Below are positions 43,778 through 55,231 of a stretch of 64,000 nt of DNA, one piece after another (within the stretch, counting starts at the first letter, position 1; the number at the start of each line of letters is the position of its first letter). The notes under the pieces were generated by a model, which was not told the origin of the DNA, searched no databases, and saw only the letters and a list, made by a program, of their open reading frames with translations. The stretch covers positions 11,478,501 through 11,542,500 of the forward strand of contig OY754470.1 of the NCBI GenBank assembly GCA_963575645.1. Direction: 5' to 3'. Made by a program: the position numbers and the translations under genes. The DNA comes from Xanthostigma xanthostigma. Lineage: Eukaryota > Arthropoda > Insecta > Raphidioptera > Raphidiidae.

Positions 43778-43851
43778 TGTTGAAATAAAAATGTTTGCTT
43801 AATTCAAAAAATTAATGTCTATTTCTTTAAAATTATATCCGGCGCTCTTGT

Positions 43852-44517
43852 TGGGACACCCATTATATATAGATTAAATCTTAACCTTGTGTTCAGTACA
43901 AAACGTATTTTCGAAATTGGCAACATTTAGTAGGCAGGTAAGTAGATCACATTTTTGGTTTTCAGAAGAATTATTATTTACGAAACGGTCCACTGTAGAT
44001 AGATAGAAATAGTGCACTGGCTTAATTGCTAAAACATAATCCATGTAGACGAGTGGTGGTGCGTGCCTGAGTGCGGGGCCGGTGTTCTTGTTTGATGGTT
44101 TGACCGACAGTTTGATCGCGCTACGTGTCAGTCTAAATTGGCCACGGGGCTAGTTTAGACAGCCCGGTCGACCATAGCCGTACAAACACGCAAAACACAA
44201 ATCAAGAAATCATTTGTCACGGAAACATCACGCCGTCCAAGGTGTCGTTTTTATAAATTACCACTTTTTCACACGTAAACGCAATCACATTACAGTAAAA
44301 CAAGAAATTCACAATTATTTCTTCCTCAACGCAATTTTCTCGTTATTATTGTTAGAGAAATTGTTGAAGAGAAAGAACCAAAGACAAAGTCTGTTTGATA
44401 GTTAAATTATGTTTATTGTCAATATCGAAGACTGTTAAATATGACAACACCCAACCTGATTATGTTAGTTCCCGAAACTATGGTAGAATCTTTATAGTTT
44501 ATTTACCAATATTCAAA
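43852..44517. other. GC-rich patch, then nothing recognised
   Basis: 44045-44180 is GC-richer (TGCGTGCCTGAGTGCGGGGC; CGGTCGACCATAGCCGTAC). No ORF with a domain. The rest is AT-rich. Confidence 0.3.
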
Positions 44518-44636
44518 ATATTGTAACAAAACTGTTGTTGTCCGTGGCGGATATTATTTATTTACAATAATAAATGTTTATCAGCACACTTTTGTCTATT
44601 TATTTAAAACCGAATAATTTCAGTCACTAGAGTTAA

Positions 44637-44642
44637 TTTATT
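44637..44642 (-). promoter_or_regulatory. LTR polyadenylation signal
   Basis: AATAAA on the minus strand about 110 bases downstream of the TATA box, placing R-U5 in the expected order. Confidence 0.5.
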
Positions 44643-44743
44643 TCCACAGTAAAATTTATGTCGTAATGCCAGAGCACTGTATCAACACAACTCGCGAACA
44701 ACTCGAATAACTGACTGACTGACTGACTTGCTCACTCTGCTCG

Positions 44744-44756
44744 CCTTTTATAGTTT
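44744..44756 (-). promoter_or_regulatory. LTR TATA box
   Basis: On the minus strand AAACTATAAAAGG is followed about 30 bases later by four CAGT units (44710-44727), a plausible initiator context. It drives the retroelement transcript in an intact copy. Confidence 0.6.
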
Positions 44757-45021
44757 TCGGTCCATGCTCTAGAATATTCTTCACGCATCGAGATCCTTTC
44801 CTTTACATGTGTTGGCATCTCTCCAAGCGATTGTCTGCATGTCAGATGTTTTGACCTGTTTCCATTGTTGTTGTTTCTAGTAGTTTCTACCGAATTCCAC
44901 AGTCGTCCCATCAAGGGCACGCAACAATATTAATTTTTAATACCTGCAGATCTCAGTTGTCGAGCGATATTCTCTCTCTTTTTCTCTCTCCATCCCCGTA
45001 CTTATTGTTCACATTTCTCAT

Positions 45022-45222
45022 GTTGAGGCGAAACGTCATCATATAGTATATATATTGTAAATAAATATTAGATATCTTGTCCATCGTAATAATAACAAAT
45101 AATAAATTCGCAGGAATGTGGACAATTATAGTAAATGTAGTTAAGAAAACCCATCGGTTGAAAATTTATATAGACGAAACGTCGTACATTTAATAAAGCT
45201 AATATTTTTGTCCACAATCCTA
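45022..45222 (+). repeat. Two tandem Penelope-like ends with GAAACGTC
   Basis: GAAACGTC at 45030 and at 45176 are each followed by an AT-rich stretch and a TTGTCCA end (45080-45086 and 45207-45213). The 146-bp spacing suggests tandem long terminal-type repeats as in Penelope-like elements. The CTGAAGA half of the core is degenerate in both (TTGAAAA before the second). Decayed. Confidence 0.4.
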
Positions 45223-45325
45223 AAAATTTCTTATTTACTGTAAATAAACCTTTGACTACCACTGGTAAATAAACAGGCACTAGGGTAGATCCGGAATAAC
45301 GTAATCAGATTAGCTATCATATTTA

Positions 45326-45407
45326 CTAGCCTTTGCCCACGACTCCGTCTTCATGGACACATGATTATTTAAAAAAAATTATCTATATAAACCGGGCGTA
45401 TAAATTT
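45326..45407 (-). mobile_element. Helitron 3' end, truncated
   Basis: The minus strand ends GAAGACGGAGTCGTGGGCAA then AGGCTAG. It is cut short by the foldback that starts at 45408. Confidence 0.6.
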
Positions 45408-45568
45408 GAGTGTATATGTCGCAGGGATATTGTCAAACCCGTGATATTATAATTTCACTTAGTGAAATTATGATATCATGACTCTTTGTCAATCGTGCAA
45501 TTATGAATTCACTAGTGAAATTACAATATCACGGATTTGACAATATCCCGGCGACATATACATTACTC
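45408..45568. mobile_element. Foldback MITE, about 55-bp arms
   Basis: GTATATGTCGCAGGGATATT at the left is mirrored by AATATCCCGGCGACATATAC at the right. An inner ATTTCACTTAGTGAAATTAT dyad lies at the centre-left, and CACTAGTGAAATTACAATAT at the right. Confidence 0.85.
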
Positions 45569-45659
45569 TTAATTTAATTCAAATTGGTTGTCCCATTTTA
45601 AGATGTGATAAAGTAACAAACATAAAATTAAATTAAATTAACATGTTCATTACGAAATG

Positions 45660-45715
45660 TAAGGTTAATAACACAAGGGCCGAAAGTTCGATATCTTGCA
45701 CTGCGCGCCATGATG
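45660..45715 (+). repeat. GGGCC(A/G)AAAG family fragment
   Basis: ACACAAGGGCCGAAAGTTCG then ATATCTTGCACTGCGCGCC matches the left arm at 35056. The right arm is absent. Confidence 0.6.
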
Positions 45716-45929
45716 CCGATTTATACATACTTATCACCGTCTCAATTTTCAAATAAAAGTGAGTTACATTTCAATAGCAAGAGAGAATCGAACGAAATTC
45801 ATCGAGCAACGCACATATACCTATATCAACAAACGGGAAAACTGAGGCCCATTAGGAGTTTATTTTTTTTATTTAAAATGAACGTTGATATGAATACAAT
45901 TTTACCATTACCCACAAGTGGGGGGAAAT

Positions 45930-46515
45930 TTACTAATTTAAGTCAAAATTCATTTTTCAAAATTTTACAATATTTTTTGTTTTGAAGATTCCGGAATCCA
46001 AAAAACATATTAATTTGTGGAAAAAGTCTGCACGTCTGATTATTAGACTGTTTGTCTGTGAACACGATACGTGTCCAACCGATGAGTGGATTTAAAGCAA
46101 ATTTGGGGGGATGTTTGATATGCAAATATGAAAATCCCTTTTGTTAGGAGAAATCAGGACAACGCAAAAGAGATATATGCTACAGTATTGTTATTTTATG
46201 TAATAATTGTACTTATATCAAAGCGATTTTTATCCTATTTATTTTTACAAGTTTTTTCAAAAAAAGTTTCCAAGCTTTATAGTTTCGAAAATATTTTGAA
46301 AATACAAAAAATCAGCTGTTTGTTCTGAACTGTCAAAAAGAAATTAGTTAGGTAGCTGACAAGCATGCTTTCATTATTTTAAAGATGTAATATTACGTCA
46401 CCACGCAAACGAAGAACAAATAACGTTAACAGAAATTTTATTTTCTTTGTTATATGTTAAACGTCAATATTTTTGAAATTGGAATGGTCCTGTCGCCCAA
46501 TTGGCTGGAATTTTT
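45930..46515 (+). repeat. Dispersed repeat family R3, copy 3
   Basis: Direct orientation relative to 13990-14515, including GATGTTTGATATGCAAATAT, the TAGGTAGCTGACAAGC block and the terminal GTCCTGTCGCCCAATTGGCT. It supports a unit of about 570 bp. Confidence 0.65.
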
Positions 46516-47439
46516 TTTTTTTCAACAATTTATTAACCGAAATTTAAAAACTACCAAAAATCAACGTTAAGCTGGTTGAGACTGCGTGTATATAAAATTT
46601 TCTAGTATATTTTTCAATAATTTTGTTAACAGCTATGTTATAGGTGAATTATTGTCGTCAAGCCAACAAACTGGTTGGCACTTTGACAGTTTCGACGATG
46701 ATAGACGCTGCATCTAAATTATGACAGACGAGTTTTATGATTCATCGCTCACCAACCCGACTCGTACTACACAGCTATATAGTTTTATAATAACAATTTA
46801 CTGGATATCTATAAACACAATATAAAGGTGCAAATATATTTGCAACAGAGCAGCGTAACGTAACAAAATGGAAACAGTTCTACGTTTAGAGTTACACCGA
46901 AGGCTAGTTGCTTTGGTCGAAGTCGAAATTACATTTTTTTTCTTACCTTCAGTCTTATTATATTATGATGCTAACAATTTTGAGGCATACAAATTCAAGA
47001 ATTACAAAGCGCAAATTTTTCATATTGAAACAGAACCGCGCTTCGGTGTGGTGGTAAATATTTATTTACGAATTTAAAATGTTAACAAATAAACAAACAA
47101 GCTAAAAGTACTTCTCTTATATAATGGAAATGAAATAGAAATAATGTAACATTCTAAGTAATAAAAATAATACAAAGTCACTATAGGTACACAGAAATAT
47201 AAGAAATATTTATATAAGCGCTCTATAAATGTATATCCGAACTCAATGGTTTATATCAGGCGATGTTAATACTATGCCGTCTTAACTGTGTCTGTGTTTG
47301 TCGCGCGGCTGTATTTATATGCGTGGGATACCCATTCTACCTCTTTCTCGAATGTTCGAAAACTTTCGACTTGCTTCCACAAAAACTCTTCTACCTGCAT
47401 CTACTAATTCCCGTACTGTCAGTTGCCTGCGTAACAATA
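46516..47439. other. No supported gene
   Basis: A 69-codon frame at 46868-47077 begins with a charged stretch (METVLRLELHRRLVALVEVE) but has no recognised domain. Chance is likely. Confidence 0.3.
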
Positions 47440-48075
47440 TAATATATATGCGCGTCATGATGCCCTCGGCTTCACCTCGGGCATCATGACGCACAGGGCC
47501 GAGATTTCAACTTTTGGCCCGTGTGGTGTATACGATTTTTCTTCATATCCGCTCGAAAGTACGTACTTTCGTCAGCAAGGACGAGAGATTGACATTTACT
47601 CCCAGGAGAAAAAAATTTCTTATGCGTATTTATACTCGTAACTAGGGACTATTTATTCTGTCGCTATAGCAAACTGTTTACCGTTGTCATTACTATAACG
47701 GCGGGAGGAAAATTTCGCGTGCGTATTTATACTCGTAACTAGGGTCTATTTATTCTGTCGCTATGACAACTTGTTTACCGAGCTGTCAGTACTGTTGCTA
47801 CCTCTAACCTTAAAAATATTTATTAATGTTAAATATTTATTAATGTTGTTTTGTCGTCAGTTAATATAATATTAAAGTATTTTTAAAGTCAATTCAATAA
47901 CCTATTAGTAAAAATGAACAATACGTTGACAGAATAAATAGTCCCTATAGTTACGAGTATAAATACGCATGAGAATTTTTTTCCTCTCGCCGTTATAGAG
48001 GAAGTAAAGGTCAAACTTTCGTCCCTGCTATAAGGGACGAAAGTACGTACTTTCGATTGAGGTATGAAGAAAAAA
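47440..48075. mobile_element. Complex foldback element with nested repeats
   Basis: GCGTCATGATGCCC/GGGCATCATGACGC form a hairpin at 47453-47493, with CTTTTGGCCCGTGTG beyond it. The palindrome CGAAAGTACGTACTTTCG occurs at 47554 and again at 48038 with TTCTTCATA on its outer side, in inverted orientation. Between them, GCGTATTTATACTCGTAACT occurs twice direct (47623, 47723) and once inverted (about 47955). No coding. Confidence 0.75.
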
Positions 48076-48589
48076 AGTTTAATTGTAAACGCGCCTTAAC
48101 TATATGAAACGAGAAAGAAAAGTACAGCAACAGGACTGACATCTTGATTTATGGTATGTTGATATATGGCTTGTATGTCAATATTATTATACTATCAGGC
48201 AGCAAACACAACACGAAGTCGCTTAGTTCACTTGTGCCATATTTCATAATAAATAATCGCTTCTGATTCGCAGAACCAGACATAACAGACAACCACGCAT
48301 CGGCGCACAAATACATACTCACGTAACTTTATAAAAGCCGCACTTCACTAAGGTGAACGACAATTTTTTGCATTTTTTCTTAAATTACGAGTCTGACTGG
48401 TTTTCATAGATCGTATTTTAGTATTTGGAAAAGAAAAATAATTAGGGTAGAAGACGATGGGGGTGTTTTTATTTTTAGTATTTTCATTGAATGAAATTAA
48501 AACACACTGATGTGATTTTATTTAATATAATACTTTCTTAAAGTTTGTTTAATAAGGAAAACAAAGAATTAAAAAAAAAAAATGAAAAG
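48076..48589. other. No supported gene
   Basis: AT-rich to mixed; no feature recognised. Confidence 0.35.
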
Positions 48590-49215
48590 AAGTTTGACCC
48601 TGCAGGGCATCCCTGAAACTTCCCGCTATTTTCGAGTTCAACACGCTCAAAAATATATAAAATATAGCAAGAAGTTAATTTTTTAGCTCTTCGAGCTAAG
48701 ACACTTTCTTACGAATTTTTTGTTCACGATATCTCGTGAACAAATGAACCGACTTTGATGCAGATTGCGGCAATTCACGCAGTTTTTTAACCTAAGAAAG
48801 TGATTAATTTAAAAAAATCGATCTGATAAGAATTTTAAGAGTAATTTAAAAAAAAAAAACACTTTTATACGATTTTTTCGTTCATAATATCTCGTGAACA
48901 TATTAACCGATTTTGATGCGGTTGGCGGTAATCGACGCATTTTTTAAGGAGAAGAGCTGATTAGATTTTGAAATTAACCGTTTTACTAGTTTAGAAAATA
49001 TTTAAAAAAAAAATTTCTAAAAATATTTGAAACTTGTATTTTTGAGATTTCTCAAAATTTATTGGGCCGAATTATTTCAAATTTTCAGGAAATCTAAGTT
49101 CAGCAAGGTCACGCCAGACACACACACACACACACATCCCTACGGACATCATCTCCAAATTAGTCAGAATAGCTTCTTAGAAATCAATAAATTCACGATT
49201 TTTTTTTATAGCGGG
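48590..49215. mobile_element. AACTTCCCGC element, inverted shorter copy
   Basis: An inverted relative of 28985-30125. TTTGACCCTGCAGGGCATCC and AACTTCCCGCTATTTTCGAG at the left, two internal units with GTTCACGATATCTCGTGAAC, then (CA)n at 49117-49135 and a decayed AGCGGGGAGT end. It has two internal units instead of four. Confidence 0.75.
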
Positions 49216-49429
49216 GAGTCAAAAAACAAGAAAACCCAACTGCACGAAAATAAAAATTATTAAAAGATAGTCAGTAATTCGGAATTATACCTCAGGTGGA
49301 CATCTAATTTGTTTCTTTCCTTAGTTTTTGAATGGATCCCCACCTACTGCGTGTTGAGATTTTCCGACTTTTTTCCTTTAGTTATAGTTTCAGTTTCGTG
49401 TCGTCGAGTTTTTTTTTATAATTAACTAT

Positions 49430-49560
49430 CAGCCCGGTTCGGCTTCACCCAGATTTGTAAATTGCCTATTAAAAGATATCGCAACGTTTTTTCTTGAACA
49501 TATCCGTATTATTCGCCATTGCCTACTAAATTATAATAGCATAATGAGACCATCCCAAAT
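49430..49560 (-). mobile_element. Helitron 3' end fragment
   Basis: Minus strand GGCAATTTACAAATCTGGGT then GAAGCCGAACCGGGCTGATA is a decayed hairpin end of the 27394/54899 Helitron family. The 5' end was not found. Confidence 0.5.
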
Positions 49561-50700
49561 ATTTTATCTCGTAAAAGTAAAAAGAAGTTTCCATTGTAAA
49601 CTTCCTTCCAAAAAAGAGACTAACAATAATAATAAGTTTATTTTGAAAATAATTTAAATTAAGAGCGTCGTAATCAGAAAAATTGGGCACAGAGGACGCG
49701 AACACGTTAAGGAGCCTACTACTGCTCTAAAACGATGTAATTTTTCGACTTCCTTTCCTACGACTAACCATTTAGAAGCTACAGGTTTGTGGAAGAATAG
49801 TATATCCTATTTTTAATTGCTTTAGCGTAATAAATTTAGTCAATTAAAGGGTTCAACTGTCAACCCAAAACTTTTGAATTACAACACATGGCTCGAAGCC
49901 AGGTCGTCTATTCTTCTAGTTTCTAAGAAATAACTACCATCGGTGCAAACGCATTTTAAAAATTATAAGTTTGATTAGTAATCACGAAGATTGAGGTGTG
50001 GTAATTATACTAATAAGATTTATAGTGATCTTTTCAATGTGTACTTTTTGAAACACTCCGTATAATATATGAAAAATATCAATCAACATTCTAGGTCTAA
50101 AAAGTAACAAAAGGTTAAAAAAAAAACATTAAATATCTTTACATCGCTGATAGTTTCATTAATCATGTTATTGAGCTTCACCTTTTGAAAAAAAAAATGA
50201 TGCAAAATAATGATCATATCCAAACAACAACAGAAGATAAATGTACTGTCATCGATCTGTTACAATAAAATGTATTTATCTTTCAATGAATAGAAACCAA
50301 TTAGTTTATATTGTAGATCGATATATCATATTATTATCTGGTATTGTTGTTAGATGATGCCCTCATTTATAAGACCGTCCTTGGATACTCTGTAAAAGGT
50401 TGAATAATGTGTCTACTATGGAAATATATACATCATAAAAAATTTGGGAGGTCGAATAATACTGATATATAAAATGGTAACAGGACCTTCCGTAATTTTG
50501 TTTTTCTACAATTTATTTCGAATATTTTATACGATATCTAAAGAGTACAATGTGTTTACCAGATTTAGTTATTTTGCAGATTTTTATTTATATCAATACC
50601 TATTTAAATAACAAAAAAAAATTGTGAACCCGATGACAGGCATCCTTCATTGGCTACGAAAACTTGTTAGTTGGGAGAACTTTTACTGTAGTATTTGGAG
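49561..50700. other. No supported gene
   Basis: AT-rich; no ORF, RNA or repeat recognised. Confidence 0.4.
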
Positions 50701-51350
50701 TACTGTTTTGCAAATTAATAGTATTAATAGACGATCAAACTCGTCTAGACAGTAGTCTGCGTGTCCGCGCGGTTCGATGGTATGCACATCGTACTTGGTC
50801 CGCTTCGTACTTATATCCGTGCGTGAGTATACAAGTACGATTGAACTTGATACATATAACGACGTCATTGTAATTCAAAACGTTGTGCAACATGACAGAA
50901 ATTTTGACAGAACGCGAAGTTCTTGGTGAAGTATTGGTATATTATATAAATATTTCCCATGGTTGTGAGATCTATCAGATAAGTTATATTGTAACAGAGA
51001 AGCGCGTAACAACGCTCTAGAAATTTTTCGGGAGTGTTATTCAAAATATGATCTTCGTTATCAAGCGATTTTATTAACTGCATATGACTAAATTCATCGC
51101 GATCTTTCAAATAGAATTTTGTCTACTCCTTTCTTTTCTTCCTTGTTGTTTGTGGTGGCATTAACGTTGCCGCTAGAACAAACGTAATTTTCGCGCGCTT
51201 AATCGGAGGCATGATGTTCGCGACCTGTGTACACAAGGAGACTGACAGATTCAGTCGTCTGTTGTAACCAGCGAACTTGATCCGCCGTACCATGTCCGTT
51301 CCCGGCCCGTACCAAGCTCGATCGTCTATTAATACTATAAAGAATCTTTC
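50701..51350. mobile_element. Candidate TIR element with GC-rich sub-ends
   Basis: TAGTATTAATAGACGATC at 50717 is mirrored by GATCGTCTATTAATACTA near 51327. GC-rich segments follow inward on both sides (GTGTCCGCGCGGTTCGATGG; GTACCATGTCCGTTCCCGGC) but are not complementary to each other. The two open frames starting from these ends (IVLIDDQTRL and IVLIDDRAWY) are the same inverted repeat read as protein. Confidence 0.45.
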
Positions 51351-51599
51351 AATATTTAAAATAAACTGCAATTAATTTTCCCAAATAGGAGCACACCTAT
51401 ACATAAATCGCCACCTCCGCAGCCTCCGCCCCACTAGACGTAATTAGTCATGCAGTCTCATACCATGTATAAAATTTAATCAAAATCGTTCGAGCCGATT
51501 TCGAGAAAATTGTGTCGTAATAATTTTATCTCTTTTTACAATTTTTTTTGGAGATCACACATTTGGGCTCGGTCGATTTTGTAACTTCGTCTCGAAGTG

Positions 51600-51665
51600 T
51601 GACCCATAAGGGCAGAAAGTTTGAGATTCTTGCACAGCGCGTCAATGATGCCCGAGGCGAGCAGT
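51600..51665 (+). repeat. GGGC(C)-AAAG family fragment
   Basis: AAGGGCAGAAAGTTTGAGAT then TCTTGCACAGCGCGTCA and GATGCCCGAGGCGAG match the family at 35045 and 47440. Confidence 0.55.
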
Positions 51666-52827
51666 GTAAGAATATATGTAATCATTCATAGTCTAACCGC
51701 ATATGAATTGAACGCAGCCTACAATTAGAAGTGAATATGCTGAAAATTAAGCTGCCAAAAGTTTTAAAAATTAGGTGAAAATCAGTTATTTGAGAGGATG
51801 TACGTGCAAAAAATGTACGATGTATCTTGCTCATAATGATATTATGACTCGAGTGACTGTTAAAACTCGCTGTCACTCTTTCATAATGTCATTTGTCGTC
51901 AAAATACGTTTATTCATAAGCAAGATACATAATTTATTATTTTGGTTCAGGTGACTTGAAAATTAAAAATACAAAAGTTTTATCCCAAACACTAAGAAAT
52001 TGTAAAATTGACTCAACAGATGTTGTCGACTTTGATCCGAGATATTTTTCCCCAGAGTGCTTACTTCTCGAGATATTTGGATGAGTCAGGTTGAAAAACT
52101 CAACCGGTAGGTATATGTCTCGTGCGTATTTATTTTATGACTTGTGTGATTGTTAAACTCGCTAGCTCTCTTTTTACCACAACGTCACACTATGTCATAA
52201 AAAAATAATTCACGCACGCCACACATAACCATAATTTAAATCATACTAAGGTGTTCTCTTACACTTCATTATATCCATGTTTTTTCGGTCTCTATATCTG
52301 AATCATTCTGTATATATATGCGAGTATTTTTTCATTAATAACCTATAAACTTGTGATCATTAATAATATTGGTTCATTATTTATCTATTCTATTTGCCAT
52401 ATTCACATTGAAAAGGGCACGTTGGGTTACATCTTTCAATATTCATTCATTATTTATATTATTGTAACGCTGTATCGATACAAAATAATCTTTTTACACG
52501 ACCCCCTATGAAATCGCTTTTCTTGCCTGTATAGCGCTAGTAAAATGACCATAACGCACTAGTGCGTGAAGTAAAACAAAAGCAATGCGATTTTGCCAAT
52601 CTAATAGTAATTTCCCTGTCGGTTCTCATTTAAATCAGTATGAGCAACAGAGACAGTAAAGCAGGCGTTGTATTCGTAAAAATTGTTGTATACTAAACAA
52701 TACAAATAGTTTTAATATGGTCGAAGAGTGAACTGTCAAATATGTTTTATACATATGTACTTACTTATTATGATGTGAAAATCAGTTATTTTAGAGGAGG
52801 TTACGTGTTAACAATGTAGTACAGTAG
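51666..52827. other. Unassigned, with direct repeats
   Basis: GTGAAAATCAGTTATTTGAG occurs at 51776 and, slightly diverged, at 52775. A TTATGACT ... GTTAAA(A)CTCGCT ... CATAATGTCA block recurs at 51842 and 52135. No gene was found; a decayed repeat cluster is likely. Confidence 0.35.
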
Positions 52828-53260
52828 AATCTCGATAAGTTAAACTTCGATTAGTTAAAAACCTCTGTAACTTGTTTTGAATTCCCTTCCCCTAAAACCT
52901 TCATTGCTTAAAGCACAAAGCATCGGTAACTTAAAGAAATAGTTTGAGCGTTGGCCCTCGATAACTTAAAATAATATTTTGGTCACCTCCATAACTTAAA
53001 GTATTATCAGTGAGTCAAGCGTTGATGATGTTGATGACGATTTTCTCTTCTTTATTTAATATAAAAAAGATAATTGATGTAGAAAATAAGAAGTGCATGA
53101 AACAGAAAAAAATACTGACTTTTTCGTTTAAATTTAATAAATATGTAATTGAATCTAATTGAATAAATAAATAGATACAAAATTTATTAGCAATTTATTA
53201 GAACAGTTAAACCTTGTTAAGGTAAAAATCGAACTTATAAAATAGCACGAAATGAAAAGC
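52828..53260 (+). mobile_element. Pogo-like transposon relic
   Basis: It begins CAGTAGAATCTCGATAAGTT after TA, the classic pogo/Tigger-type terminus, with repeated (G)TAACTTAAA sub-terminal words. An acidic tail SESSVDDVDDDFL (about 53009-53052) ends at a stop and resembles the C-terminus of CENP-B/pogo transposases. Everything between terminus and tail has been deleted. The 3' end near 53215-53250 (GAACAGTTAAACCTTGTTAA) is only a partial match. Confidence 0.5.
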
Positions 53261-54898
53261 GCAACTTTGATCGTGGATTGGTGGGCGAGGGATCAACCGA
53301 TCGGGATAAATTTTTTTTTAAAATACTGGAAATTGAGTCTACTTTAAATAGTAAACTGTCAGTGGGGGTGTCAGATGCACTGAAAAGAGATGCTCGCGAA
53401 AAAACCGGGCGCAAGAACTTTTGGAAAAGAACTTAAACTTTGGACGCTAATAACTTTCTTCCAGTACATTGGAGAGTTTTACTTGATAGACATTCAATTA
53501 AAGAGTAAATCCTAACGAGTCCAACGATCCTAGAACGATTGCTGTGGGATTATTAGAACGCGAGATATGAGCAATTGAAGAAAAAAATAAAATCCAAGAT
53601 GGCGGTGGCCGGGGCAATTTGGAGAATGCGCAAATTCAGGGTTAAGGTCTCCATCGAAGACCCTTGCGAATGAGCAACAAAAGAAAAAATGTATCTGAAA
53701 TTTTTGGGTCAATTCCTAAATGCACTGGGCTATATTTAGTTTCTGTTTATTTTTAATGAAATTCGTCAAAGATTTTTTTAATATTGAAATATTGAAAAAA
53801 TAATAACAAACAATTTTTTATTATGTAGTCATGGAAATAATTGTGAGCACCTAAAAAGAAATAACAATTATTAAAAACAAAATATTATTTCAAAATAATA
53901 TTATATATATTACTTATTGAAGAGTTCTAATCAGACGTTAATCAAAGATTTGAACAGAATATGTATATTAAACTGGTCGTTAAAAATTAAATTTTTTTCG
54001 ACGCCCCCTAAAAAGCTTCCTTTTGATGAAAAAAACGCAAGGACAAGCTCTTTTTAAAAAAAAACTAACACGTGCCGCAAAACGATTGAATGAAACAAGC
54101 AGAAATAGTACCTACTCAATAGTAGCTCAATTTATAACACACAATACCCGTTTAAATTTCAGATTTCGGGTTTAGGCAATATTCGTTGGTCAAAACTAGT
54201 TTTGCGCATTTATTTCGGCCATTGACTGAATTCGGGTATAGACCGTAACATATATAACTTCGAAAACCGACAGATTATACTAAGCAGTTTATTACAAACC
54301 GATTTTTATTCGGTAATATAACTTGAAAAAGTCATTTATATCAGAAATGATATATTATTATTTGATTTGAAATGTACATATACGCTGACATAAAAGAAGT
54401 TAAACATTAACTACCTGAAATATTAAAATATAAATAATGATTCCGGTCACATCATTAACTGTGTAGTTATTGTGGTCGGGTTAGGAGATCTGTCTGGCAG
54501 TCGCCGGGGTTTAATGTAGATTCACAGCGGGATTCTGTTCCCAGTTATTTTCATTTGTAACCTATAACTAACACAAACGTTTGTATTTAGACCACCCAAT
54601 TGACCTAATACTGTCTATTTCTAAAGCTTAAACCAAAATTAAATTTGTTGCCGTCTGTGCGCGCTTTTACAACCAATGAACAAAGTACTTTTCAAAAAAA
54701 AAATATCTGCAATGTTGAAAAAAAGTCACATAGTGGAATATAACCATACCATTAGCACTAGAATATTTGAATAGATCCAATAAAATAATCAACCATTTTC
54801 TTTAAGTATATATTTTTTTGTTCATTATTTTACTGCTCGAAATGCTTATGGATCTGAAAAATTCGGAAAGATTATTTTAAAGTTACCTTTAACAAATA
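53261..54898. other. No supported gene
   Basis: Mixed composition. A fragment of the foldback family end (GAGTTCTAATCAGACGTTAA then TCAAAGAT) is at 53919-53950. No ORF with a domain. Confidence 0.35.
53916..53953 (+). repeat. Foldback-family end fragment
   Basis: The last 35 bases of the hammerhead foldback arm, ending AATCAAAGATTTG. No TSD was found. Confidence 0.6.
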
Positions 54899-55231
54899 CT
54901 AGCGGCCCGGTCCGGCTTCGCCCTATTTTATAGATTGCCACCGTTTTTTCGTCGTTTTACGTAAAATTAGTCTCCACGAAAAGCGCTTTTATTTTAATCA
55001 ATCAATCAAATTTTTTAACCATAAGGTAGATACAGCAGGTGTCGTCACAGTAATAAAATTAATATTAAAAATCATCAACAGAGTACAAGCAAAGTTCAGA
55101 AAGGTACTATGTTTTAGTTTGCATTTAAATTTTATAAAAGGCAACATGGCAATATCATCGGGTAATTTGTTGAAAAGTCGCAAAGCTGTAGGTTCCATAT
55201 ATAATAAAGCGACAAGTTGATTTTTGGCTGT

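Larger units (their letters stand above)
43166..43815 (+). mobile_element. Mariner 3' side with nested Helitron
   Basis: The mariner's 3' flank continues after the Helitron at 43778 and may end near TTGTTGGGACACCC at 43851, a possible TIR. The 5' TIR was not found. The Helitron starts only 20 bases after the transposase stop codon. Confidence 0.4.
44518..44930 (-). mobile_element. Solo LTR of a Ty3/gypsy-type retrotransposon
   Basis: The LTR is 44522-44926 (405 bp). On the minus strand it begins TGTTGCGTGCCCTTGATG and ends GTTTTGTTACA, the TG...CA rule. ATAT is duplicated at 44518-44521 and 44927-44930, a 4-bp target site as in Ty3/gypsy elements with AT-rich target preference. It contains a TATA box, a CAGT-rich initiator region and a poly(A) signal. 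No internal region or second LTR remains, so it is the product of LTR-LTR recombination. The open frame inside it is not a gene. Confidence 0.82.

Noticed and set aside
44732..44920. 62-codon minus-strand ORF
   Set aside because: It falls wholly inside the solo LTR and spans its promoter.
50683..51371. Two short proteins both containing IVLIDD
   Set aside because: The shared peptide is an 18-bp inverted repeat translated from both ends, not homology between genes.
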